64,000 nucleotides of DNA from Saprospiraceae bacterium (lineage in GTDB: Bacteria > Bacteroidota > Bacteroidia > Chitinophagales > Saprospiraceae): NCBI GenBank assembly GCA_029251525.1, contig JAQXDE010000035.1, positions 62,001 to 126,000 of the forward strand. The letters run 5' to 3'. Each line of letters opens with the position of its first letter. Position 1 is the stretch's first letter. Made by a program: the position numbers and the translations under genes. Of this stretch, positions 35,678-43,002 are shown one piece after another. Under the pieces are notes generated by a model that saw nothing but the letters and a program-made list of their open reading frames with translations, ran no database searches and was not told the DNA's origin.

Positions 35678-35740
35678 ATGAAAATCCTAACCAATACATT
35701 TTATTTTTATTATGGTTTCTGGTTTTACGTTAATTCGTAA
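35678..35740 (+). CDS. aromatic leader peptide 2 of a second, tandem attenuator
   Basis: A 20-codon frame from ATG 35678 to TAA 35738-35740 containing TFYFYYGFWFY: codons 35699-35728 are Phe, Tyr, Phe, Tyr, Tyr, Gly, Phe, Trp, Phe, Tyr, nine of ten aromatic. It lies 38 bases after terminator 1, has no promoter of its own and is followed by terminator 2. GGGACGTT at 35744-35751, four bases past its stop, can pair with AAAGTCCT at 35784-35791 in the terminator-2 stem with the same single G-A mismatch position as in module 1. The shared T-F-Y-F...F-W pattern suggests the module arose by duplication. An accidental frame is very unlikely given its composition and position. Confidence 0.85.
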   Translation: MKILTNTFYFYYGFWFYVNS

Positions 35741-35783
35741 TATGGGACGTTCATTTGATCTGTTTATTCTTAGAATATAAATC

Positions 35784-35809
35784 AAAGTCCTCAATTGAGG
35801 ACTTTTTTT
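35784..35809 (+). terminator. attenuator terminator 2
   Basis: AAAGTCCTCAA at 35784-35794 and TTGAGGACTTT at 35795-35805 form a perfect palindrome (effective stem nine pairs, loop AATT) with seven T at 35803-35809. It ends 20 bases before the pheA ATG, so RNA must read through it to express the operon. Confidence 0.88.
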
Positions 35810-35829
35810 ATTTAAACACAATATTTTTA

Positions 35830-36744
35830 ATGAGTAATTACAAAAACTTAGAATCGGAGGAAAAAAAAATTGAACTAATATCAACAGTTAACGCTGATAT
35901 GCCAAATCAACCAAGAATTGCAATTCAAGGGGTTCCAGGCGCATTTCACCATATCGCAGCTCGAAGGTTTTTTAATGATAAAAAATTAGAAATTATTCCG
36001 GCTGATACTTTTGATGAACTTGTAAGTAAAGCGGAGGATAAATTACAAACTGATAAAGCTCTAATGGCTATAGAAAATACTATTGCTGGAAGTATTTTAA
36101 ATAATTATCAATTATTGAATCATTCTAACTTGAATATTGTCGGGGAAGTTTATTTGAGAATTCAACAAAATTTAATGGTTTTGCCTGGAGTAAAAATTGA
36201 GGATTTGACAGAGGTATATTCTCATCCTGTTGCGATTGTTCAGTGTCAGAAATTTTTTAAGCAGTATCCCCATATTAAATTAATTGAGTCTGAAGATACC
36301 GCGTTAAGCGCAAAAAGAGTACTTGATGGTCAATTAAAAAATACAGGAGCAATAGCAAGTTTCTTAGCCGCTGAAATGTATGATTTGGAGATAATAGGAG
36401 AGAGTATTGAAACATACAAGAAAAACTACACTCGATTTCTAGTTCTTGGTCGAAGTGAAACCTTCAAGGGGAGGGAGTTTAACAAAGTGTCTCTTTGCTT
36501 TACTCTACCACATGAAGTTGGAAGCTTACATCAAGTTCTATCAGCTCTAGCCTTGTGTAAAACTAACCTGACCAAAATTCAATCTGCTCCGCTTTTAGAT
36601 AGTGAATTCGAATATTTGTTTTTTGTAGATTTTTTATTAGACGAGAATAAAGACTTTGAGAGTATCATTAATGTGATTAAAAAACACACTTTGGAATTAA
36701 GGATATTGGGAACGTATAATAAAGGCGAAAAATATGAAAGTTAA
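35830..36744 (+). CDS. pheA: prephenate dehydratase with ACT domain
   Basis: Converts prephenate to phenylpyruvate, the committed step to phenylalanine. Start taken at 35830 (MSNYKNLES), just after terminator 2; the longer frame from 35755 would run through that hairpin. The PDT domain (about residues 27-200) shows RIAIQGVPGAFHHIAARRFF, MAIENTIAGSILNNYQLL and the active-site ETYKKNYTRFLVLGR. The C-terminal ACT domain (about 210-285, KVSLCFTLPHEVGSLHQVLSAL, then TKIQSAPLL) should bind phenylalanine for feedback inhibition. No chorismate mutase is fused here; that activity sits on the DAHP synthase gene. Its stop overlaps the aminotransferase start by 11 bases. Confidence 0.94.
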   Translation: MSNYKNLESEEKKIELISTVNADMPNQPRIAIQGVPGAFHHIAARRFFNDKKLEIIPADTFDELVSKAEDKLQTDKALMAIENTIAGSILNNYQLLNHSNLNIVGEVYLRIQQNLMVLPGVKIEDLTEVYSHPVAIVQCQKFFKQYPHIKLIESEDTALSAKRVLDGQLKNTGAIASFLAAEMYDLEIIGESIETYKKNYTRFLVLGRSETFKGREFNKVSLCFTLPHEVGSLHQVLSALALCKTNLTKIQSAPLLDSEFEYLFFVDFLLDENKDFESIINVIKKHTLELRILGTYNKGEKYES

Positions 36745-37885
36745 ACAAGCTAGCAGATTAAACTCTGTCAAGGAATACTACTTTTCCAAAAAGCTTAAAG
36801 AAATTGCGGACTTACGTGCAGAGGGAAAAGATATTATAAATCTAGGGATAGGGAATCCAGATTTACCTCCCTCTGAAGCAACTCGAAAGGGACTGGAAAC
36901 AGCAGTTTGGGAAAATAATACACATGGTTATCAAAGTTACCGTGGAGTGCCGCAACTACGAAATGGTATTGCTAGCTGGTATAAAAGATTTTATCAAGTT
37001 GAGGTTAATTATGAAAATGAGGTATTGCCATTAATCGGATCGAAGGAAGGGATTATGCATATTTCAATGAGCTTTTTAGAACCAGGTGATGAGGCTTTAG
37101 TTCCAAATCCCGGTTATCCAGCTTATCGAACAGCTTCTATGTTAGCTGGCGCAAAAGTGGTTAATTATAATTTGAAAGAGGAGTTAGGATGGATGCCTGA
37201 TTTGAAAGAATTAGAACAGCAAGATTTAAGTAAAGTGAAAATCATGTGGGTGAATTTCCCGAACATGCCGACAGGTGCAACTGCTAATCTTGATTTTTAT
37301 AAAAGACTAATCGCATTTGCTAAACGCAATGAAATTTTAATAGTAAATGATAATCCTTATAGTTTTATTTTACAGGATCAACCTATGAGTTTGTTATCGA
37401 TTGAAGGCGCAAAGGATGTGGCTATGGAATTAAATTCATTGAGTAAGTCTCACAATATGGCAGGTTGGCGAGTAGGAATGTTGATAGGGAAAAAAGAATG
37501 GATTGATATTGTTTTAAAATTTAAAAGTAATATGGATTCAGGAATGTTTTTACCGCTTCAAATAGGTGCGGTGGAAGCTTTGAATAATCCACCAAAGTGG
37601 TTTTCTGATTTAAATGAGATTTATCGAGAGCGGCAAGAAGTGGTATTTAAAATTCTTGAAAAATTGAATTGTACTTTTAAAAAAGAGCAAGGCGGAATGT
37701 TCGTTTGGGCAAAAATTCCAAGTAACTATAACGATGGATATGCGTTATCAGATAAGATATTATATGAAAGAAATGTATTTCTAACTCCTGGTGGTATTTT
37801 TGGTTCACAAGGAAATAAGTTCATTAGGATTTCTTTGTGTAACAAAATTGAAGTTTTAGAAAAAAGCCTAGAGAGAATTAATTGA
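36734..37885 (+). CDS. class I/II aminotransferase, probably aromatic
   Basis: A PLP enzyme of 383 residues. It carries DIINLGIGNPDLPPSEATRKGLE near the start, HGYQSYRGVPQLRNGIASWYKRF, then NPGYPAYRTASMLAGA, the Asn-Pro-type MWVNFPNMPTGATANLDF and Asp-Asn in VNDNPYSFI. The Schiff-base Lys is in ELNSLSKSHNMAGWRVGMLIG (about residue 232). Placed between pheA and tyrA with an 11-base overlap to pheA, it most likely converts phenylpyruvate and 4-hydroxyphenylpyruvate to phenylalanine and tyrosine, closing both branches. The family also includes LL-diaminopimelate and aspartate aminotransferases, so the substrate comes from context. Confidence 0.88.
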   Translation: MKVKQASRLNSVKEYYFSKKLKEIADLRAEGKDIINLGIGNPDLPPSEATRKGLETAVWENNTHGYQSYRGVPQLRNGIASWYKRFYQVEVNYENEVLPLIGSKEGIMHISMSFLEPGDEALVPNPGYPAYRTASMLAGAKVVNYNLKEELGWMPDLKELEQQDLSKVKIMWVNFPNMPTGATANLDFYKRLIAFAKRNEILIVNDNPYSFILQDQPMSLLSIEGAKDVAMELNSLSKSHNMAGWRVGMLIGKKEWIDIVLKFKSNMDSGMFLPLQIGAVEALNNPPKWFSDLNEIYRERQEVVFKILEKLNCTFKKEQGGMFVWAKIPSNYNDGYALSDKILYERNVFLTPGGIFGSQGNKFIRISLCNKIEVLEKSLERIN

Positions 37886-37943
37886 TTTTTTTGAAAAACA
37901 CTTCCAAAGGTTAATTTTTTCCTTTGAAAAATTAAAGACTAAG

Positions 37944-38786
37944 ATGACAATTACAGTTATAGGAATTGGGCTTATTGGCGGATCAATGGCAATCAGTTTA
38001 AAAGAAAATGGATTTGCTGATCGGATAATCGGAGTTGATCAGAGTCAAGATAATTTGGATAAGGCAGTTCGTAGAAGACTGATTGATGAAGATATGGATT
38101 TGGAAAGTGCAATTGTGGAATCAGATATTATTGTTTTATCTATTCCCGTAGATGCAATGTTACAAATTTTACCAAAAGTATTAGACTTAGTGGATGACCA
38201 AGTTGTTATTGATGTTGGATCGACTAAGATGGAATTGATGAAGAGTGTGGAAAATCATCCAAAGAGAAAACAATACATAGGTACTCATCCGATGGCAGGA
38301 ACAGAATACTCTGGCCCGGAAGCAGCTATTCCTAATTTGTTTAGCAAGAAAACAACGGTCATTTGCGATGCAAAGCAATCTAAAAAAGAGGTGGTTGACT
38401 TAGTAGAAAAAATGTACAATTCCATGGAAATGAAAATATTACATATGGACGCTGAATCGCATGATATACACACTGCATATATCTCTCATATTTCTCACAT
38501 CAGCTCTTTTGCTTTAGCGTTAACTGTTTTGGAAAAGGAAAAAGATGAAAAAACAATCTTGGATTTAGCGAGTTCAGGTTTTAGTTCGACAGTACGATTA
38601 GCTAAAAGTTCAGCTAATATGTGGGTACCCGTTTTTCAACAAAATAGAGATAATGTTTTAGATGTTTTGGATGAACACATCAATTCTTTGTCAAAGTTTA
38701 GAACGCTTTTAATTAAAAAGGATTTTAAAAAAATACATGAATTGATTAAGCAGTCGAATGATATAAAAAGGATTTTGAACTCTTAA
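37944..38786 (+). CDS. tyrA: prephenate dehydrogenase
   Basis: Oxidatively decarboxylates prephenate to 4-hydroxyphenylpyruvate for tyrosine. It has the N-terminal NAD-binding motif VIGIGLIGGSMAISLKENGF (residues 5-24) with the acidic residue in IIGVDQSQDNL. The substrate region reads GTHPMAGTEYSGPEAAIPNLF near 113-133 (catalytic His), followed by DIHTAYISHISHISSFALAL near 175 and LASSGFSSTVRLAKSSANMW. The 280 residues cover the dehydrogenase only; there is no ACT or chorismate mutase domain. It is third in the aromatic operon and so subject to the upstream attenuators. Confidence 0.94.
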   Translation: MTITVIGIGLIGGSMAISLKENGFADRIIGVDQSQDNLDKAVRRRLIDEDMDLESAIVESDIIVLSIPVDAMLQILPKVLDLVDDQVVIDVGSTKMELMKSVENHPKRKQYIGTHPMAGTEYSGPEAAIPNLFSKKTTVICDAKQSKKEVVDLVEKMYNSMEMKILHMDAESHDIHTAYISHISHISSFALALTVLEKEKDEKTILDLASSGFSSTVRLAKSSANMWVPVFQQNRDNVLDVLDEHINSLSKFRTLLIKKDFKKIHELIKQSNDIKRILNS

Positions 38787-38836
38787 GAAAATTAAAATAG
38801 CAATAGAATTATAAAAATAAATCAAATCATAAAATA

Positions 38837-39922
38837 ATGGAAATGCAATTCAAACCTTTAGTAGAAAAAGAACCAGGTCAGTCGATTATTATCGCTGGAC
38901 CTTGTAGTGCTGAGACGGAGGAACAAGTTTTAGCAACAGCTCACGCTCTTAAAGATCAAGAAATCGATTTCTTTCGAGCGGGTATTTGGAAGCCACGGAC
39001 ACGACCAAATGCTTTTGAAGGGGTTGGGAAAGTTGGACTACCTTGGTTAAAAAGAGTAAAGGCAGAAACAGGGTTGAAGGTAACTACCGAAGTTGCAAAA
39101 ACTCAACATGTTTTTGAAGCTTTAAAGCATAATATTGATTTGCTTTGGATTGGAGCAAGAACAACAGTTAGTCCTTTTGCTGTCCAAGAAATTGCAGATG
39201 CCATAGAAGGAGTTGATATTCCTGTATTAATAAAAAATCCAATTAATCCAGATTTAAATTTATGGATAGGTGCGATAGAAAGAATTTATAATGCTGGTAT
39301 TCAACGAGTTGGAGTTATTCATCGTGGGTTTTCTTTGGCTGGAAATAGTTCCTACAGAAATGAGCCTCTTTGGCAAATTCCAATTGAATTAAAAAGACGG
39401 TTTCCTGACTTGACAATTATTTGTGATAATAGTCATATATGTGGTCGTAGAGATACTTTAGCAGATGTGGCACAAAAGTCTTTCGACCTGAGTTTTAATG
39501 GATTAATGACAGAAACTCATCCTAACCCAGATGAAGCATGGAGTGATGCGAGGCAACAAATTACTCCAGCTACTTTTAAGGAATTAGTGGATAATTTAGT
39601 GATTAAGCATGAAAAATTAGATGGTGAAGCAAAAGTGAGTATCGATGCTCTTCGTACTGAGATTGATGGAATCGATAATGAATTATTCAATATGTTGGGT
39701 AAAAGAATGGAAATTGCTGAAGCAATCGGTTTGTACAAAAAAGCTAAAAATATTTCCATCCTTCAACCTGTTCGTTGGAATCAAATATTGGAAAAAGGAA
39801 TTGTTAAAGGTGAAGAAAAAGGATTGAGCGAGGAGTTTATTGCTCAATTTTTAAAAGCAATTCACCAAGAATCTATTAATCATCAAATGGAGGTAACAAA
39901 ATCCTCTATTGCCAAAAAATAA
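38837..39922 (+). CDS. aroG: bifunctional DAHP synthase / chorismate mutase
   Basis: Carries out the first step of the shikimate pathway and the chorismate-to-prephenate step. Residues about 15-265 form a KDO8P-synthase-like (type I-beta) DAHP synthase: SIIIAGPCSAETEEQVLATA, FRAGIWKPRTRPNAFEGVG, LWIGARTTVSPFAVQEIADA, GVIHRGFSLAGNSSYRN and CDNSHICGRRDTLADVAQ. Residues about 270-355 are an AroQ-type chorismate mutase (IDALRTEIDGIDNELFNMLGKRMEIAEAIGLYKK, then RWNQILEKGI). This fusion is usual in Bacteroidota and allows prephenate-pathway products to inhibit the synthase. It is the fourth and last operon gene, followed by a strong terminator. Confidence 0.95.
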   Translation: MEMQFKPLVEKEPGQSIIIAGPCSAETEEQVLATAHALKDQEIDFFRAGIWKPRTRPNAFEGVGKVGLPWLKRVKAETGLKVTTEVAKTQHVFEALKHNIDLLWIGARTTVSPFAVQEIADAIEGVDIPVLIKNPINPDLNLWIGAIERIYNAGIQRVGVIHRGFSLAGNSSYRNEPLWQIPIELKRRFPDLTIICDNSHICGRRDTLADVAQKSFDLSFNGLMTETHPNPDEAWSDARQQITPATFKELVDNLVIKHEKLDGEAKVSIDALRTEIDGIDNELFNMLGKRMEIAEAIGLYKKAKNISILQPVRWNQILEKGIVKGEEKGLSEEFIAQFLKAIHQESINHQMEVTKSSIAKK

Positions 39923-39940
39923 AAATATAGAGATTTTTCC

Positions 39941-39979
39941 AAAGTCGATTGTAATTAAATATTGCAATCGACTTTTTTT
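39941..39979 (+). terminator. terminator of the aromatic operon
   Basis: AAAGTCGATTG at 39941-39951 pairs perfectly with CAATCGACTTT at 39965-39975; seven T at 39973-39979. It follows the DAHP synthase stop by 18 bases and separates the operon from the SDR gene. Confidence 0.9.
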
Positions 39980-40022
39980 ATTGAGCTATTTTAAATTACT
40001 TAGCATTTCAAAACGAAAATAA

Positions 40023-40817
40023 ATGAAATATACTAATCAAGTAGTTTGGATTACCGGAGCATCATCAGGAATAGGGGAAGCTTTAGCAATTGAATTTGCA
40101 AAAGAGAAATCAAAAATAGTATTATCAGCTAGACGAGCTGAAGTCCTTAAAGCCGTAGCTGGTAAATGTGAGGAATTAGGTGTAGAATGTTTGGTCTTAC
40201 CGATGGATGTTACTAATTATGATGTGATTGAGGAAAATGTTGATATTGTGTTAAATAAATTTGGAAAAATTGACGTGCTCATAAATAATGCAGGTATTAG
40301 TCAAAGAGGTTTAACCGTAGAAACTAATTTTGAAGTGGATCGAAGAATTATGGAAATCAATTATTTTGGGAATATAGCATTAACTAAAGCTGTTCTTCCT
40401 AAAATGATCGAGCAAAAAAATGGACAAATTGTAACCATGAGTAGTTTGGTTGGTATTTTTGGATTTCCTCAACGATCATCTTATTCTGCCTCAAAACATG
40501 CCTTGCATGGGTTTTATGAAACCTTGATGGTGGAACATTATAATGATAACTTGAAAATAAATATTATTTGTCCTGGGCGAATAAAAACAGATATTTCAAT
40601 TAATTCATTGACAAAAGATGGTACCCAGCATGGAAAAATGGATCCAGGTCAAGCCAAAGGAATTTCTGCAGAGAAATGTGCTCAAATTATAGTCAAGTCC
40701 ATGAAGCGAAATAAGCGAGTGACGGTTATTGGAATGGAGGGGAAGTTAATGGTGTTTTTTAAGAAGTTTATGCCACGATTATTTTATAAAATTGCAAGTA
40801 ACATTAGTGCAACCTAA
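40023..40817 (+). CDS. SDR family oxidoreductase
   Basis: A classical short-chain dehydrogenase/reductase of 264 residues. The cofactor motif VVWITGASSGIGEALAIEFA is at residues 7-26, NNAG in VLINNAGISQRG near 88-91, the catalytic Ser in VTMSSLVGIFGFPQR near 137, and Tyr-x-x-x-Lys in SYSASKHALHGFYETL near 150. The C-terminus has a Lys/Phe-rich stretch (MVFFKKFMPRLFYKIA) that may touch the membrane, as in SDR proteins acting on lipid-like ketones (DHRS7-like). An independent gene after the aromatic terminator; substrate unknown. Confidence 0.9.
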   Translation: MKYTNQVVWITGASSGIGEALAIEFAKEKSKIVLSARRAEVLKAVAGKCEELGVECLVLPMDVTNYDVIEENVDIVLNKFGKIDVLINNAGISQRGLTVETNFEVDRRIMEINYFGNIALTKAVLPKMIEQKNGQIVTMSSLVGIFGFPQRSSYSASKHALHGFYETLMVEHYNDNLKINIICPGRIKTDISINSLTKDGTQHGKMDPGQAKGISAEKCAQIIVKSMKRNKRVTVIGMEGKLMVFFKKFMPRLFYKIASNISAT

Positions 40818-40839
40818 ATGAGCGATTTTTTTACAAGTT

Positions 40840-41796
40840 TCAAGAACTTGTAATGATCATTTTAATTATCTGCTTTTCTTCTATGATATAATCCTTTGTT
40901 TTTAGTATTTCATTATTAAGCATAGCTAAAATTCTCACCACTTTATCATGAATGGTTTCGATAGCATGAATAGTATTTTTGATATTTGTTTTGACTATCC
41001 AATCTGTAATTAAGTTATCATAAAAAAAATCAAGAAAGTTTGTGAAGCTCATAATGTATTGCCGATAATCTAATTTGAATTGCTTGTAAATATCGAGTAT
41101 TTCTATTTCAAAATGTTCTAAAAGTATATTTGCTTTTTGCGCATCACTTTTAGCATGATAGAGAAATTTATTTTTAGCGGCCTCAGCATTTCCTTTACCA
41201 TAGATTTTTTGTTTCTTTTCTGCCAAAATAGTATTTCCCCAAGTTTTAACTTCCGATAAATCATCAATAATTTTTTTCAAAAAAAACGCTGCTTTTTTTC
41301 CTACTCGAATGGCTTCTCTAACTTCAACAATTTGCTCTTCATGATTTAAAACTATTAAATCGATTGCTTTAATTTTTGTTTTCTTATCCAATAAAGTAGA
41401 TATAGATTTTTCATATTTTTTAAATAAATTATTAAATTTTATTTCTGATTGAAATAAACCAATCAACTGTTTTTCCAATACTTCTTTTTCATATTTTAAA
41501 GTAACAAGTTTTTTCTCTGCTCCTTTAAACTTCAAAACTGCCATCAAATATTCTTGACGTTCTTTTTCTAGCGCTTCTTGTTTATTTCCCAAAATAATTT
41601 GAAAGAGAGATTGTATACCCACTTCTTCAAGTTTATGAACATCCCCTTCCTCTTCGGACATAATTCTAGCCAATCGATTAACCTCCATTTTTTGTAATCT
41701 GGTGCGTTTTTTCAAGTTTGCCAAATGAATTTCGATTTTCTTTTTTCGCATCATGTTTTCGTAAGCTAATTTTAGTTCTGATTTTTGTAAGCTCAT
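40840..41796 (-). CDS. coiled-coil protein of unknown function
   Basis: A 318-residue soluble protein without signal peptide or transmembrane segment. Residues 1-115 are Lys/Glu/Leu-rich helix with heptad character (MRKKKIEIHLANLKKRTRL, EALEKERQEYLMAVLKFKG), and most of the rest is also predicted helical by composition. A conserved-looking patch, IYGKGNAEAAKNKFLYHAKSDAQKA near 190-215, and DYRQYIMSFTNFLDFFYDNLITDWIVKTNI near 237-266 are the only ordered-looking parts. I recognise no family and see no catalytic motif. The neighbours are an SDR gene (convergent) and an alpha/beta hydrolase gene (divergent). A structural or membrane-trafficking-like helical bundle is speculation. Confidence 0.65.
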   Translation of the reverse strand: MSLQKSELKLAYENMMRKKKIEIHLANLKKRTRLQKMEVNRLARIMSEEEGDVHKLEEVGIQSLFQIILGNKQEALEKERQEYLMAVLKFKGAEKKLVTLKYEKEVLEKQLIGLFQSEIKFNNLFKKYEKSISTLLDKKTKIKAIDLIVLNHEEQIVEVREAIRVGKKAAFFLKKIIDDLSEVKTWGNTILAEKKQKIYGKGNAEAAKNKFLYHAKSDAQKANILLEHFEIEILDIYKQFKLDYRQYIMSFTNFLDFFYDNLITDWIVKTNIKNTIHAIETIHDKVVRILAMLNNEILKTKDYIIEEKQIIKMIITSS

Positions 41797-41882
41797 GTTG
41801 AGTGATTAGTATATTGTAATTGTTGTGTTATTAGACTTAAATAAAAGTAAGGTTATTTTTATATTAGGTGTAATCAAAACGT

Positions 41883-41890
41883 TATTTTTG
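41883..41890 (+). promoter_or_regulatory. -7 box of the alpha/beta hydrolase gene
   Basis: TATTTTTG followed by C fits TAnnTTTG and ends 11 bases before the ATG at 41902, implying a very short or nearly leaderless 5' end. No TTG occurs at 17-23 bases upstream. Confidence 0.4.
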
Positions 41891-41901
41891 CAAAAAAAAA
41901 T

Positions 41902-42567
41902 ATGAAAATGCATAAAGTTAAAAATATTCAATTTCAAATTTCAGAGGAGATTGGTACTACATCAGCTCTTTATATTCGACCTACAAAACCTAAGTTTTTA
42001 TTGGTGTTAGCTCATGGTGCTGGTGCAGGAATGGATCATCCTTTTATGGAGTTTTTAGCTCAATATTTAGCTCAGCAAAAAGTAGCTACGTTGCGGTTTA
42101 ATTTTGCCTATATGGAAAATGGAAAAAAGATCCCAGATCGACCTAAGAAAGCATTACCAACCATCGCAGCGGCAATAAACCAAGCTAGGAAAATAGCGAG
42201 GGGGCTTCCAATTCTTATTGGAGGAAAATCCTTTGGGGGCAGAATGTGTTCTCAATTAGCAGCAAATGAGGAATTGATAGGTGTGAAAGGAATAATTTAT
42301 TTTGGGTTCCCTCTTCATGCAATTGGTAAACCTAGCATGGATCGAGCGGCACATTTATCTGATATTCCTCAACCTCAACTTTTTCTTCAAGGCACAAGAG
42401 ACACGCTAGCTGAAATCGGCTTGATTAAGAAAGTCTGTAAGAAACTAAAAAAGGCGAAGTTAGAAATAATTGAGGGAGGAGATCATTCTTTCAAAATGTT
42501 GAAAAAAACAGGAATACCCCATGAAGAGACAATTAAAAAGATAGCAGAAATTGTTGGAGATTTTTAA
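41902..42567 (+). CDS. alpha/beta hydrolase, KANL3/Tex30-like
   Basis: A 221-residue cytoplasmic hydrolase-fold protein. After a short strand comes FLLVLAHGAGAGMDHPFMEFLAQYLAQQKVATLRFNFAYMENGKK (oxyanion His-Gly and dienelactone-hydrolase-like layout, residues about 33-75). The nucleophile Ser is in ILIGGKSFGGRMCSQLAA near 110, an Asp in LFLQGTRDTLAE near 160 and the His in IEGGDHSFKML near 193, giving a complete triad. The family (Tex30/YcjY-like) has no firmly known bacterial substrate; ester or lactone hydrolysis is expected. The ATG at 41908 is an alternative start. Confidence 0.85.
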   Translation: MKMHKVKNIQFQISEEIGTTSALYIRPTKPKFLLVLAHGAGAGMDHPFMEFLAQYLAQQKVATLRFNFAYMENGKKIPDRPKKALPTIAAAINQARKIARGLPILIGGKSFGGRMCSQLAANEELIGVKGIIYFGFPLHAIGKPSMDRAAHLSDIPQPQLFLQGTRDTLAEIGLIKKVCKKLKKAKLEIIEGGDHSFKMLKKTGIPHEETIKKIAEIVGDF

Positions 42568-42579
42568 TAAATCTAAAGA

Positions 42580-42618
42580 ATAACTGTGAGCGGTTAATTA
42601 GAAACCGTTCACAGTTAT
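42580..42618. terminator. hairpin between converging genes
   Basis: ATAACTGTGAGCGGTT at 42580-42595 pairs with AACCGTTCACAGTTAT at 42603-42618, 16 pairs with one G-U. It sits 12 bases after the hydrolase stop and 10 bases from the SCP2 gene stop. There is no long T-run on either strand, so it may act as an RNA 3'-end stabiliser or weak bidirectional terminator. Confidence 0.6.
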
Positions 42619-42628
42619 GATAAATGAA

Positions 42629-42925
42629 TTACGCAAGTAAAGATTGTACTTTCATAGCTACTCCCATATCACCTTTAATTTTAACTTTGCCCATCATAAC
42701 AGCCATCATTGGGTTGGAGTCTCCAGATAAAAGTTCTTTCATCGTATCCATTGAAGTTGAGATTACACAATCTGCCTCTTTATCCTCTTGAGAAACTTCA
42801 TTTTTGTCGCCTGTACCATCTACATATACTACATGTTCGTCTACTACCATTTTAAGAGTTGCTCCGATTGGATCTAAATTGGCAGCTTTCTCTTGCATGT
42901 TCGAATAAATTGCTTCTAAGTTCAT
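42629..42925 (-). CDS. SCP2 sterol-binding domain protein
   Basis: A stand-alone 98-residue sterol-carrier-protein-2 fold. It has LDPIGATLKMVVDEHVVYVDGTGDKNEV, then DCVISTSMDTMKELLSGDSNPMMAVMMGKVKIKGDMGVAMKVQSLL, the typical SCP2 ending in which the 'GKVKIKGDMGVAMKL' strand-helix closes the lipid-binding tunnel. Its role is to bind or present hydrophobic ligands such as acyl-CoA or sterol-like lipids; the bacterial function is unsettled. No signal peptide, so cytoplasmic. It converges with the alpha/beta hydrolase gene and shares the hairpin between them. The lactonase gene lies 77 bases upstream on the same strand. Confidence 0.9.
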   Translation of the reverse strand: MNLEAIYSNMQEKAANLDPIGATLKMVVDEHVVYVDGTGDKNEVSQEDKEADCVISTSMDTMKELLSGDSNPMMAVMMGKVKIKGDMGVAMKVQSLLA

Positions 42926-43002
42926 TGTATTATATTTTATTAAAAAATTGGTTTTGATTTAATTGCGAATTTACGCTAAATAATGAAAACTAAAACTGAA
43001 TT

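Noticed and set aside
36749-39922. Possible further attenuators inside the aromatic operon
   Set aside because: I looked between the genes; only a weak CAAAGG/CCTTTG pairing near 37905-37926 appears, with no aromatic-rich peptide or convincing terminator.
40831-40853. Hairpin TTACAAGTT/AACTTGTAA at the end of the coiled-coil gene
   Set aside because: It overlaps the last codons of that gene and is not followed by a T-run in either transcription direction, so I do not call it a terminator.
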